This document shows, one piece after another, positions 1 through 8,486 of a stretch of DNA of 64,000 bases. Within the stretch, counting starts at the first letter, position 1. Each line of letters starts with the position of its first letter. The stretch spans positions 1-64,000 of the forward strand of contig JAKIVZ010000006.1 of assembly GCA_022750295.1 (NCBI GenBank). The letters are read 5' to 3'. The notes beneath the pieces are model-generated. The model searched no databases. It saw only the letters and a program-made list of their open reading frames with translations, and was not told the origin of the DNA. The position numbers and the translations under genes were made by a program. Source of the DNA: Candidatus Lutacidiplasma silvani (lineage in GTDB: Archaea; Thermoplasmatota; Thermoplasmata; Lutacidiplasmatales; UBA184).

Positions 1-3000
1 GAGCGCCGCGCCGCCGCCCAGACGTCCCCGGTCGGGGTCGTCTGGTGCCGCCAGGTCGACAACGAGGCCGAGAGTCCAGGGTACACGACGGTCCCCGAGG
101 AGTTCCCCGGCCACCGGGAGACCCTCGAGACGATCCGGATCGTCGGGAACCTCACCGTCAACGTCGCCGACACCCACGACTACTGGGACCCGGACCCGTC
201 CCAGCCGCTCTCGTACTACCCGAACCTCTTCCTTTACCCGGCCGCGAACGGCCGCTACACCTGCGTCGGCCGGATGTTCCTTTCCACCGAGGACCGCCCC
301 CGCCTCGGCATGAAGACGCTCGTCCTCGACACCCAGCAGCTCCTCGCGACGGGCGAGTTCGGCTCGACGGTCCTCCGGTGGCACGCGTCGATGGGGGGCC
401 CCCGTCGCGAGACCCGGTCCCCGCCCAACCCCGACCCGGCGCTCTACGGCGTCGTCGGGGAGGGATTCCTCTTCCACCGAGGCTCGACCGACCCGGTCCT
501 CCTGGTCGCGAGCGACCAGTGGGAGGCGACGATGCAGGCGATCGTCGACCTCATCCGGGTCCTCCCGGCGTCGTTGGTGGCCCTCGGGGCGATCCTCGCG
601 TTCCCGTACTTCCTCCCGCAACCGAAGACGAACCTCCACGAGTTCACCGAGCAGATCCCGCTCTCCCTCGCGCTCATGCGGGTCGGCCGCGGCGAGGCCG
701 CCGGCGAGCGGCACGCGAAGCGGATCCAGAGCTGGGAGTCGGCGTCGGTCACGGTCCGAGACCTCACCGACGGGATCCCGAACCCCGGCGGCCGCGCGAA
801 GGAGACGTCGCCCCTCATCCTCCAGTTCGTCCGCGAGCGCCAGGAGGCGAAGCTCGTCCCGATCCGGCAGCGGGTCGACCTGGTCGAGAACGCCCGGCTC
901 CGGACCCACCTCAGCGACCCCGAGCGGCAGGGGGGCCGGGACCGCCGGAAGGAGATCTGGCGGATCGGCACCGCGATGGAAAGTGCGGCGCTCCTCCTCC
1001 AGCGGGCCCGGGGGCGCCACGTCCCCGTCACCGCCGAGACGGCGAAGCGGGCGCAGGAGTACCTCCAGGCCCGCGTGCCGATGGGCACGACGGATCCGGT
1101 CCCGGACGACGCGGTCGTCGCTCCGCCCCCTCCGGCCGCCGTTGCCGCCGAGCCCGGCGCCGTCGGTCGCCAGCTTCCGCCGTGGCTCAATCGACCGGGC
1201 GACGCGGTCCCGGCGACCCGGACCGCCCGCCCCGAGGTCGTCCCCATCTCGGTCAGCGACGATCCGACGCTCCACCCCACGGAGGCCCCCCCGGCCCCGG
1301 TTCCTCCCCCGTCGACGGCCGCACCGCCCGCTCCGGTGACTCCGCCCCCGACGGCGCCCCCTCCGCCCCCGGCCCCTTCCGCGCCGGTCGAGGCGAAGCC
1401 GACTTCGCTCCCCGCCTTCCCCGTCGAGACCGCCCGTCCGATCCAGGCCGCCGAGATCCCGCTCCCCGTCGCGGTCCCGGTCCCGCCGCCCCCCAGCGGG
1501 CCGTCCGCGAGCGAGATCGACCAGATGATCCAGGAGCGCGTGGGGCAGACCCGTGCCCAGATGGCCGAGGAGCTCCGCCGCTCGACGGCGGACCTCGAGC
1601 AGCGATTGACCGCCCAGTGGACGGAGGCGGCCGGTCGCAAGGGGGACGTGGACGACTCCTTTCGCCTCGGATTGGAGAGACGTCTATCGGAGGCTCAAGG
1701 CGCTCAACAGACCTCGGTCGAGACGTTCCGCATCGAGCTCGACAAGCGGCTCGAGGCGGCGGAGACCCGCCTCCGGGCCGCGGTCGCGACCGCGATCGGC
1801 CCCGAGGTCGACAAGCGGCTCCAAACCTCGCTCGAGCCGAAGGTCGCCGAAGCGCTCTCGAAGGTCCGCGACGACCAGCGGGGCGTCGTCGAAGCGCACC
1901 GGCAGCGGGTCGCGGACGAAGCGGACCGGACGAACGCCGAGCTCCGGCAACGGGCCGAGCGGGCGGAGGAAGACCTCCGGACGAGCCTCTCGGCGCAGCT
2001 CGACCTCCACCTCCGCGAAGCGGCCGACCGGGAGCTCTCGGTCCGGGAAGAGCTCGAGGGCCGGCTCCGGGAGTCGATCCAGGTCCGGTTCGGCGAGCTC
2101 GAGGCGAAGCGGGCCCGGGAGCAGAAGGAAGCGGACCAGAAGCTGACGATCCTCGTCGACGGCCGGACCCGGGAACTCTCGGACCGGCTCCAGAAGGCGG
2201 TCACCGACCAGCAGGGACGCGTCACCGGCGGGGTCGATGGCCGGATCACCGAGGCCGAAGGTCGCCTCTCCCAGCGGTTCGAGGCCCGCTCCACCGAGCT
2301 CCAGACCGGCAACCTCCAGGCGATCGCCGACCTCCAGGTCCGGATGCAGGGTCACTTTGACGAGAAGCTCCGCGAGGGCCTCGAGCGGGAGCGGGAGAAG
2401 TACCTCGAGCTCCTCGCCCGGCTGAAGGGCGAGGTCGAGGGCTCGTTCGCCCGCGCGAGCGACCCGGCGAAGCTCGAGCCGATCCTCCGCGAGCGGATCG
2501 GCCGGGCGATCGAGGCGTTCCGTTCCGAGACCCAGCGGATGGTCGACGCCCGGGTGGGCGAGGCCGAGGGCCGGCTCGCCGAGATCCCGAGCGACGGCCT
2601 CCGGCGGCTCGAACAGGTCGAGCAGGTCCTCGCCGAACGGGAGGCGCTCCTCGAGCAGCTCGAGACCCGGATCCGGGGCGAGCTCGACGAGCTCGACCAC
2701 CGGACGCAGGTGCTGAGCGACCGGCTCGTCCCGGTCGTCCGGAAGGCGTGGCTGAAGATCGCCGAGATCCAGAAGACGCCGCCCGGCGCGGCGGCCCCGA
2801 CGTCGGACGCCGAACTCCAGACGGTCCGGCGCGACCTGCACCGGGAAGTCCGCCGACTCGAAGCGGAGCTGCAGGAGAAGACCGCTGAGATCCGGGACCG
2901 GATGGAGACGTCGATCACGAACCAGGGCCGGGTGTGGCTCACCCTCGTCCGGCAGCTCTCGCAACTCACCGACGACCGTCGGGCGCTCGAGCGTGGGAAG

Positions 3001-3189
3001 GCCGACCCGCTGGGCGAGACCCCCTGGTCGGAGGCCGACGAGAAGGACCCGCTCGCGGGGCTCGGCCCCTCCCCCCGGGGCGGCCGCGCCACGAACCCCC
3101 CGGTCGCGAACCCGTCGACCTCGGACGACGACCCCCTCGGCCCGGACGACCCGCCGGTCGACCGACGCCGACCGCCGCGCCGCCGCTAG
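1..3189 (+). CDS. large coiled-coil protein, 5' end outside window
   Basis: The reading frame is open from base 1, so the true start lies upstream; 1062 residues are visible. The first ~330 residues look globular and contain a weak hydrophobic stretch (about 180-205, VLPASLVALGAILAFPYFL). Residues ~370-500 are a Pro/Ala-rich linker. Residues ~500-985 are highly charged heptad-like sequence (repeated EL, RL and Q/E/R blocks), a long predicted coiled coil. The tail is basic (DRRRPPRRR). I do not recognise a family. The layout of sensor or membrane-proximal head, flexible linker and long coiled coil fits a scaffold or cell-structure protein, but that is inference. It is convergent with the MFS gene downstream. 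Long overlapping reading frames on both strands here reflect high GC at codon position 3 and are not genes. Confidence 0.8.
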   Translation, partial: ERRAAAQTSPVGVVWCRQVDNEAESPGYTTVPEEFPGHRETLETIRIVGNLTVNVADTHDYWDPDPSQPLSYYPNLFLYPAANGRYTCVGRMFLSTEDRPRLGMKTLVLDTQQLLATGEFGSTVLRWHASMGGPRRETRSPPNPDPALYGVVGEGFLFHRGSTDPVLLVASDQWEATMQAIVDLIRVLPASLVALGAILAFPYFLPQPKTNLHEFTEQIPLSLALMRVGRGEAAGERHAKRIQSWESASVTVRDLTDGIPNPGGRAKETSPLILQFVRERQEAKLVPIRQRVDLVENARLRTHLSDPERQGGRDRRKEIWRIGTAMESAALLLQRARGRHVPVTAETAKRAQEYLQARVPMGTTDPVPDDAVVAPPPPAAVAAEPGAVGRQLPPWLNRPGDAVPATRTARPEVVPISVSDDPTLHPTEAPPAPVPPPSTAAPPAPVTPPPTAPPPPPAPSAPVEAKPTSLPAFPVETARPIQAAEIPLPVAVPVPPPPSGPSASEIDQMIQERVGQTRAQMAEELRRSTADLEQRLTAQWTEAAGRKGDVDDSFRLGLERRLSEAQGAQQTSVETFRIELDKRLEAAETRLRAAVATAIGPEVDKRLQTSLEPKVAEALSKVRDDQRGVVEAHRQRVADEADRTNAELRQRAERAEEDLRTSLSAQLDLHLREAADRELSVREELEGRLRESIQVRFGELEAKRAREQKEADQKLTILVDGRTRELSDRLQKAVTDQQGRVTGGVDGRITEAEGRLSQRFEARSTELQTGNLQAIADLQVRMQGHFDEKLREGLEREREKYLELLARLKGEVEGSFARASDPAKLEPILRERIGRAIEAFRSETQRMVDARVGEAEGRLAEIPSDGLRRLEQVEQVLAEREALLEQLETRIRGELDELDHRTQVLSDRLVPVVRKAWLKIAEIQKTPPGAAAPTSDAELQTVRRDLHREVRRLEAELQEKTAEIRDRMETSITNQGRVWLTLVRQLSQLTDDRRALERGKADPLGETPWSEADEKDPLAGLGPSPRGGRATNPPVANPSTSDDDPLGPDDPPVDRRRPPRRR

Positions 3190-3216
3190 GCGGAACGGCG
3201 CCGCCCGAGCTCCGTT

Positions 3217-4773
3217 CTACTCCGGCGGAGGCGCGGCCTCGGACTCCGACTTGCTCGCGGCCGAGGCGACCGGCACTCGGCCCCGCAGGGCCAGCGAGAA
3301 CCCGAAGGCGATCGCGACGGACACCGCGAGCGCGAGGAACACTTCGTCGTAGGACGTGACGAGCGCGCTCGCGAGCCCCGAGGCGCTCGTGACGCCGGCC
3401 GACAGCGTCGTGTCCCGCCAGGTCAGGAACACCGTCAGGAGCGAGATCCCGAGGGCGCCGCCCAGGCTCTGGAAGAACCGACCGAGCCCGATCGCGGCGC
3501 CGACCTCGGCCGCCGGCGCCTCGTTCTGGACGGCGATCGTCGTGCCCGTGAGGCTGAACCCGAGGCCGAACCCGATGGGGATCAGGGGGAGCGCGATCCC
3601 CCCCGAGAGCACGAACCCGAACTGGAAGGTCCATAGCGGGGTCGAGGTCGTCAGGTTCGCGAGGAAGAACGACGCGACCGCGGCCATCGCGAGGCCGGGG
3701 GCCACGACCGCCCGGTACGAGACCCGGTTGAGGATCTGGCCCGAGGCCACCGCCCCGAGGATCAGGGGGATCGCGAGGAAGTAGATGATGTCCCGAACGT
3801 CGTTCGTCGCGTTCGGGCCGTTGTGCAGGAGGACGATCCCGACGAACACCGAGAGGAACGTCAGCATCGCGCTGAACACGATCCCGGTGAAGAACATCGC
3901 CCCGCTGCTCGCGCCGATCACGCGCTGGCGGAGGAGCCGGAGCGGGACGAGCGGCTCGCGGGTTCGAAGTTCCCAGTACAGGAACAGCCCGAGACCGACC
4001 GTGGCCCCCACGAGGAGGGCGACGATCCGGGGGTCGGTCCACGTCCAACCGGCGTCCGCGACCTGCACGAGCGCGAGCATGAGGGCGCCCACCCAGCCGG
4101 TGAGGAGGGCGGCCCCCGGCCCGTCGAACCGGCCGCGGTTCGTCGGGCGGAGCGGGCCGACGGCCGCCAGCAGGACGACCATCGCGAGGACTCCGAAGGG
4201 GAGGTTGATGTAGAACACCCAGCGCCACGTCGTCACGGAGACGATGTAGCTCCCGACAAGGGGTCCGGCCACGATCGCGATCCCGGCGGCGCCGGTGAGG
4301 AGGCCCGTGACCCGGGCCCGGGTCTCGGGCGGGTAGAGGATGGCGACCATCGCGATCGCGACGGGGAACACCCCCCCGCCCCCGAACCCCTGCACCCCGC
4401 GGAACAGGATCAGCTCGTCGAGGTTCTGGCTGAGCCCCGCGAGGGCCGACCCGACGATGAACGTCGCCAATCCGAGCAGGAACACGTTCCGCCGGCTCAG
4501 GATGTCGGAGAGCCGGGCGAAGATCGGGATCGAGATGGTCGAGGAGATCAGGTACGCGCTCACGACGAAGGTGACCCCGTTCACCTGGTGGAGGTTTGAT
4601 GCGATCCGGGGGAGGACCGTGGAGACGACCAGGGCGTCCATCGACCCCATCAGGACCGCGAGGAACACGCCGACGAACACGAGGATCCCGACCGCCTCGG
4701 AGAGCGGGACGGCCGGGGTCGGCGGAACGGGGAGTTGGGACGCGGTCGGGGACGGAGCCGGGTCTTCGGTCAT
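3217..4773 (-). CDS. MFS multidrug efflux transporter, DHA2 (14-TM) type
   Basis: The 518-residue protein has about 14 hydrophobic segments, the length and count typical of the EmrB/QacA (DHA2) drug:H+ antiporters. Visible landmarks are a first-helix motif D relative (MDALVVSTVLP), a motif A-like loop after TM2 (RLSDILSRRNVFLLG) and a motif C-like GPLVGSYI in TM5, which marks antiporters. The N-terminal ~25 residues are a Pro/Thr-rich cytosolic tail. It is divergently transcribed from a TetR-family gene, with a perfect palindrome in the shared 164-bp gap, the classic layout of a regulator-controlled efflux pump. Substrate is unknown; a hydrophobic toxic compound is the usual case for this family. 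Confidence 0.9.
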   Translation of the reverse strand: MTEDPAPSPTASQLPVPPTPAVPLSEAVGILVFVGVFLAVLMGSMDALVVSTVLPRIASNLHQVNGVTFVVSAYLISSTISIPIFARLSDILSRRNVFLLGLATFIVGSALAGLSQNLDELILFRGVQGFGGGGVFPVAIAMVAILYPPETRARVTGLLTGAAGIAIVAGPLVGSYIVSVTTWRWVFYINLPFGVLAMVVLLAAVGPLRPTNRGRFDGPGAALLTGWVGALMLALVQVADAGWTWTDPRIVALLVGATVGLGLFLYWELRTREPLVPLRLLRQRVIGASSGAMFFTGIVFSAMLTFLSVFVGIVLLHNGPNATNDVRDIIYFLAIPLILGAVASGQILNRVSYRAVVAPGLAMAAVASFFLANLTTSTPLWTFQFGFVLSGGIALPLIPIGFGLGFSLTGTTIAVQNEAPAAEVGAAIGLGRFFQSLGGALGISLLTVFLTWRDTTLSAGVTSASGLASALVTSYDEVFLALAVSVAIAFGFSLALRGRVPVASAASKSESEAAPPPE

Positions 4774-4822
4774 CGTGGATTCCGGGTCGCCCGCGGCGTT
4801 CGCCGCAGGGTCGACACGGAAC

Positions 4823-4843
4823 CTGACTCATAGTCAGTATAAA
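4823..4843. promoter_or_regulatory. palindromic operator and TATA element between MFS and TetR genes
   Basis: A perfect inverted repeat, CTGACT-CAT-AGTCAG, lies at 4823-4837. Read on the minus strand, TTTATA (4843-4838) directly precedes it, so a repressor bound to the palindrome would cover the MFS promoter just downstream of its TATA box. A further GGTCAG half-site lies at 4851-4856. The likely ligand-responsive repressor is the adjacent TetR protein. Confidence 0.6.
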
Positions 4844-4937
4844 GTCTTACGGTCAGTTTTTCGGCGGTCCGAACGTAGAAATACGCGCCCGTCCCATCGC
4901 CGGGCCGCGATGGCCGCGGGCCGTCGCCCCTCCCCGA

Positions 4938-5513
4938 ATGCCGAAGGTCGTACCGGGTTACAAGGAACAAGCGCAGCTTCGGATCACCGACGCCGCGCGG
5001 GTCGTGTTCCAACGGAAGGGGTTCACCCGGACGACGATGGACGACATCGCGAAGGAAGTGGGGGTCAGCAAGGGCGCGATCTACCTCTATTTCCGGACGA
5101 AGGCCGAACTGCTGATCCACGTCAACGACCGGGCCCGGAACGAGGTCCTCGCGGGGTGGGAACAGCTCCTCGAGGAGGGCGACGTCGCCGAGGGGATCGC
5201 GCGTTCCCTCGACCCGATCACCGCGGGAAACGTCGACCTCGCGGTTTGGTTCCGACTCGTGGCCGAGGCGGCGAACGACGCGGACGTGCGCGCGGCCCTC
5301 GAAGCCGACCACCGGGACGACTCGAAGGAGATGCGGCGTTTCCTCCGCCGTTTGGAGGCGCGGGGTCGGATCCCGAAGATGCACGACCCCGCCGTCATCG
5401 CCGAAGCCGTCCTCATGCTCCTGGCGGGAGCGGCGAGCCGGGCGCTCGTCCGGCAGGAAGGGGACGTGCGCGACCGGCTCGAGAAGGCGCTCCGCGTCGT
5501 GCTTCGCCTCTAG
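4938..5513 (+). CDS. TetR/AcrR-family transcriptional regulator
   Basis: The 191-residue protein has the canonical TetR N-terminal DNA-binding domain: an ITDAARVVFQRKGFTRTTMDDIA segment, then the helix-turn-helix VGVSKGAIYLYFRTKAELL at about residues 38-56. The C-terminal ~130 residues are helical and variable, as expected for ligand binding and dimerisation. The ATG at 4938 puts the HTH at the normal distance from the N-terminus. It diverges from the MFS efflux gene and very likely represses that gene and itself through the palindrome at 4823-4837. The inducing ligand cannot be read from sequence. Confidence 0.93.
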   Translation: MPKVVPGYKEQAQLRITDAARVVFQRKGFTRTTMDDIAKEVGVSKGAIYLYFRTKAELLIHVNDRARNEVLAGWEQLLEEGDVAEGIARSLDPITAGNVDLAVWFRLVAEAANDADVRAALEADHRDDSKEMRRFLRRLEARGRIPKMHDPAVIAEAVLMLLAGAASRALVRQEGDVRDRLEKALRVVLRL

Positions 5514-5601
5514 GGCATGGCGACCGGGCTCTCGGCAACGGGACTGTCGAACGCGTCGGGGACCCCCGCTGAACCTTTAGAGGCCGAAGCCAGGGCGGGT
5601 C

Positions 5602-5772
5602 ATGGCCGGAACGCTCCCCTGGCAAACGTCCCCACCGCCGCCCCCCTCGTTCGACTCGACCGAGCTGCTGCGGCGCATCGAACAGAACACGGCGAACACC
5701 GCTTCGTGGACGAAGTGGCTCACGATCCTCGTCGTGGTCCTGGTCCTCGTCGACGTCCTGCTCTTCATCTAG
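5602..5772 (+). CDS. 56-residue tail-anchored membrane protein
   Basis: A short frame encodes 56 residues: a Pro-rich N-terminus (WQTSPPPPPSFDST), a short amphipathic stretch (ELLRRIEQNTANTASWTKW) and a C-terminal hydrophobic helix (LTILVVVLVLVDVLLFI) that ends the protein. This is the profile of a tail-anchored protein with its head in the cytoplasm. A TATA-like ACCTTTAG at about 5574-5581 sits ~25 bases before the ATG, as for other leaderless genes here. I know no family for it. It lies between the TetR gene and the TrmB-like gene with no obvious partner. The coherent soluble-head plus single-helix design and the promoter spacing support it being real. Confidence 0.6.
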   Translation: MAGTLPWQTSPPPPPSFDSTELLRRIEQNTANTASWTKWLTILVVVLVLVDVLLFI

Positions 5773-6030
5773 GGCGCGCGAGCCCCCGGGGGAGCGGCTC
5801 GGCCCGGGGGAGGAGGCTCCGGCGCTCGAGCAGCGAATTTCACCCGCCGGGGCCCGCCGAGGACGGCAATGGGGGAGTTGCCCGAGCGATTGCGGGCCCC
5901 GCCCACCCGCCGGAGGGACGGACGTGGGAGGGCGTCCACGGTGGAATCCGGCGACCCGGACGCGACCCCGGCCGACGGGAAGTGCGACCAGCGGGCCTCG
6001 AAATCCGAACTTCCCGGCGGATTGAAATAA
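5773..6030. other. intergenic stretch without a recognisable gene
   Basis: About 260 bases of very GC-rich sequence follow the small membrane protein. A self-complementary run (GCCCCCGGGGG-like, near 5781-5813) could form a stem. I see no credible coding frame on either strand and no tRNA fold. Its far end runs into the AT-rich promoter of the next gene. Confidence 0.5.
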
Positions 6031-6077
6031 GTATTAATACGCATTCAAACCCAGTGTATCACTGGTGCAGGGAGGGG
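6031..6077 (+). promoter_or_regulatory. promoter, palindromic operator and Shine-Dalgarno of the TrmB-like gene
   Basis: Three signals line up. TATTAATA (6032-6039), inside the perfect palindrome GTATTAATAC, is a strong TATA box. A second perfect inverted repeat, CCAGTG-TAT-CACTGG, at 6051-6065 covers the predicted transcription start ~25 bases downstream of the TATA box. GGAGGGG at 6071-6077 is a Shine-Dalgarno sequence 10 bases before the ATG at 6088. The placement suggests autorepression by the regulator encoded downstream. This gene is one of the few in the window with a clear leader and SD. Confidence 0.65.
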
Positions 6078-6087
6078 ACCGACGGGA

Positions 6088-7257
6088 ATGTCTCGAACGG
6101 CCTGGGCAGGCGAGAAACCGATGAGCCAGATGCGACATCACGCGACGTACACGACGAGTTCGACACGCCCGCCCGAGACGGCCCCGGGCGACGGCCCGAT
6201 CCGGTCTCCTTCCCCGCCCTTGACGTCGCACATGCCAGAAACCAGCGAGCCGGAAGGCGCCGACGAACTGACCCGCGGTCTGACCCATCTCGGACTCACG
6301 GTCCACGAGGCCCAGATGTACCGGGCGGTCGTCCGCAACGGCCCCGTCACGGCCCGCCACGCCATCGCCGCGTCCCAGCTCGACCGGGCGACCGGGTACC
6401 GGATCCTCGCCCGCCTCGCGGCCCGTGGGCTCGTCGTGCCGACCGGCCGCCGCCCTCACCGGTTCGTCGGCCTCGACGTCGGCCGGCTCCTCGACCGCGC
6501 GACCGTGTTCCTGCGGGACGAGGTCGACCTCCACCGCGTCGTCCGCGCGATCTACCTCGCCGAGTCGCCCCCCCGCCCGACCGGCCTCGATGAATCCGAG
6601 GCGGTCCTCCGCCCCCCGACGACGCGCGTCCCGTTGCCCGGACGCACCCGCATCATTCCCAAGGACGAAGAGTTCGCTCCCGAACTGATCCAACGGATCT
6701 CCGCGGCCCGCCAGGAGATCCAGGCCCTCTCCCGTCCCGGCGTCTTCGCCGAGGAGGCCCGCGTCGACGTGGCGAAGGCGCTCCTCCGGGCCGCCGAGCG
6801 GGGAGTCCGCATCCAGCTGGTCGTGGATTACCGGGCGACCGACCTGGAATTCCTGGCCCGTCTCCTCGCCGGACCGACGGGGAGCGGCGCCCGCCCCGAC
6901 GTCCGGATCTGGACCCCCCAGCTCGCCCGCCTTTGGGTCGTCGACCGCCGGATCGCCGTCCGCGGCTTCGGCGCGCTCTCCCCACCCCGTCCGGGCGGCG
7001 GTCCGCTCGTCGAGTCGGAGGACGACGAGTTCGTGCGGCAGAACGCGATGCGATTCGAGGCCATCTGGCGCGAGGCGACGCCCCTCTCCCTCGGCGCGCA
7101 GGAGCTCGCGGAATACGGGCGGGAAGGCGCCCGCGCCTCCCCCAAGGCGGCGACTCCCGAGGCGTCCCGTCGCCCCCTCGCTCCTCGCGAGGCGTCGTAC
7201 CGGGCGTCCCTGCCCGACGCGACCGAGTTGGCGATCGGCCGGATGTTCCGCGCATAG
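6088..7257 (+). CDS. TrmB-family transcriptional regulator
   Basis: The 389-residue protein (from ATG 6088, preceded by GGAGGGG) has a ~55-residue disordered N-terminus, then a winged helix resembling TrmB: LTHLGLTVHEAQMYRAVVRN followed by AIAASQLDRATGYRILARLAARGLV (about residues 67-115). The middle part (about 190-305) contains the phospholipase-D-like effector region common in TrmB proteins (SAARQEIQALSRPGVF, ERGVRIQLVVDY, WTPQLARLWVVDRR). TrmB proteins sense sugars or other small metabolites and repress or activate transport genes. No transporter is adjacent, so the target is unclear; autoregulation is suggested by the palindrome at 6051-6065. An in-frame ATG at 6232 is an alternative start that would keep the HTH intact. 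Confidence 0.85.
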   Translation: MSRTAWAGEKPMSQMRHHATYTTSSTRPPETAPGDGPIRSPSPPLTSHMPETSEPEGADELTRGLTHLGLTVHEAQMYRAVVRNGPVTARHAIAASQLDRATGYRILARLAARGLVVPTGRRPHRFVGLDVGRLLDRATVFLRDEVDLHRVVRAIYLAESPPRPTGLDESEAVLRPPTTRVPLPGRTRIIPKDEEFAPELIQRISAARQEIQALSRPGVFAEEARVDVAKALLRAAERGVRIQLVVDYRATDLEFLARLLAGPTGSGARPDVRIWTPQLARLWVVDRRIAVRGFGALSPPRPGGGPLVESEDDEFVRQNAMRFEAIWREATPLSLGAQELAEYGREGARASPKAATPEASRRPLAPREASYRASLPDATELAIGRMFRA

Positions 7258-7306
7258 GGTCGGGTGGGCCCGGAACGCCTAAGCGGCCCCGCCGGCTGGC
7301 GCGGTC

Positions 7307-7501
7307 GTGACCGACATCGACGACCATCGCCACTGCAAGGTCTGCGGCAAGCCGTGCGACCTCACCGCGGAGACGTGCAGCAAGGCGTGCCGTCGGACCC
7401 TCGACGAACGGCGGCAGGCGAAGACGAACTACACCTACCTGATGTACGCCGCGATCGCGATCCTCGCCATCTTCGTCGTCCTCCAGATCGGGCACATCTG
7501 A
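7307..7501 (+). CDS. small zinc-ribbon membrane protein, DUF2116-like
   Basis: The 64-residue product from GTG 7307 has an N-terminal zinc-binding pair, CKVCGKPCDL followed by CSKAC, then a charged linker (RRTLDERRQAK) and one transmembrane helix (YLMYAAIAILAIFVVLQIG). This matches small archaeal DUF2116-type zinc-ribbon proteins with a C-terminal anchor, whose role is unknown. It ends 10 bases before coaD and is probably transcribed with it. Confidence 0.8.
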   Translation: MTDIDDHRHCKVCGKPCDLTAETCSKACRRTLDERRQAKTNYTYLMYAAIAILAIFVVLQIGHI

Positions 7502-7511
7502 CGGCGCGCCG

Positions 7512-8486
7512 ATGTCCCGGGTGCACACGGCGGTCCTCGGCGGAACGTTCGACCGGCTCCACGACGGCCACGCCTCGCTGATTGCCGCGGCGGTCCGTTC
7601 CGCGGGCGTCGTCCGGATCGGGTTGACGACCGAGCGGTACCTGGCCGAGCATCCCAAGCCCGGCCTCGCGCGGATCCGACCGTATCCCGCGCGCCTCCGC
7701 GCGCTCCGGAGGTTTCTCCGCCAGCGCCACCCGAATCGCCGATTCGAAATCGTCCCGTTGGACGATACGGTCGGCCGGTCGGCGGAACCGGGGGTCGACG
7801 TCCTGGTCATCTCCGAGGAGTCCCGCGCAGGAGGCGAGGCGGTCAACGCGGCGAGGCGGGCCCGTCATCTCCCCCCCGCCCGGCTCGTGGTGGTCCCCCT
7901 CGCCCGGTCCCGGGACCTTCGGCCGCTCTCGTCCCGGAGGATCCGAGCCGGCGAGCTGACCGGCGCGGGGGTTCCGAAGGGTCGAACGGTCGTGGAGGTC
8001 CGGGGCGGAACGGAAGACGACCTTGTCGAAATTCGTCGGGGGTTCGCGAACTCCCTTCCGGGAGTTCCGCTCACCCTCGCTTCGCTCGACGCGGACCCGC
8101 GCACCGGGGCCGGCCGGTGGGACTATCGGATCGAGCTTCCCGCCGTGTCTGCGAAGGGCGGGTCGGGCACCCTGACGACGCCGGAGGGGGTCGTCGGACC
8201 GGTGCCCGCAAGGGGACCGAGATCGCTCGGCGCCGCGATTGTCCGTCTTCTCCGCCCCCGCGCCGCGGAATACTCGCGACAAAGGTTATCCCGCGGACTC
8301 CCGGTGTCCCGACCATGGAAACGTACCTCCGCGTCACCTTCCACAGCGAAGGGGCGAAGCCGTCGGAGATCGCCGACCGGCTCCGGGAGTTCGGGTTCGT
8401 CCCGACGCAGGGGAACTACGACTTCGTCTACGACTGGAGCGCGACGCCGACCCGCGACCAGGTCCTCGACCTCGCGGACGAAGTGA
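7512..8486 (+). CDS. coaD: phosphopantetheine adenylyltransferase with extra C-terminal domain
   Basis: Residues 1-~155 are an archaeal pantetheine-phosphate adenylyltransferase, the penultimate step of coenzyme A synthesis. The nucleotidyltransferase signature GGTFDRLHDGH (10-20) includes the HxGH-type motif, and ISEESRAGGEAVNAAR matches the family's later conserved block. Residues ~160-245 (GGTEDDLVEIRRGFANSLPGV and on) form a second domain. Thermoplasma proteins are known in which this enzyme is fused to an additional domain, possibly related to DUF84 NTP phosphatases. The frame has no stop until 8486 and runs 172 bases into the next gene. Its last ~55 residues are Ser/Arg-rich and look like the out-of-frame reading of that gene. 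The true C-terminus, or a frameshift near 8260-8290, is therefore uncertain. Confidence 0.8.
   Translation: MSRVHTAVLGGTFDRLHDGHASLIAAAVRSAGVVRIGLTTERYLAEHPKPGLARIRPYPARLRALRRFLRQRHPNRRFEIVPLDDTVGRSAEPGVDVLVISEESRAGGEAVNAARRARHLPPARLVVVPLARSRDLRPLSSRRIRAGELTGAGVPKGRTVVEVRGGTEDDLVEIRRGFANSLPGVPLTLASLDADPRTGAGRWDYRIELPAVSAKGGSGTLTTPEGVVGPVPARGPRSLGAAIVRLLRPRAAEYSRQRLSRGLPVSRPWKRTSASPSTAKGRSRRRSPTGSGSSGSSRRRGTTTSSTTGARRRPATRSSTSRTK

Noticed and set aside
45-2360. Long Pro/Arg-rich reading frame overlapping the coiled-coil gene on the same strand, and several long frames opposite it
   Set aside because: High GC at the third codon position keeps alternative frames open; their products are Arg/Pro/Ser-rich without any domain, while the chosen frame has ordered, family-like composition.
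5769-6044. 91-codon minus-strand frame upstream of the TrmB-like gene
   Set aside because: Its start lies within the plus-strand TATA box and its product is Pro/Ala/Arg-rich with no domain; more likely a shadow of GC-rich intergenic sequence.
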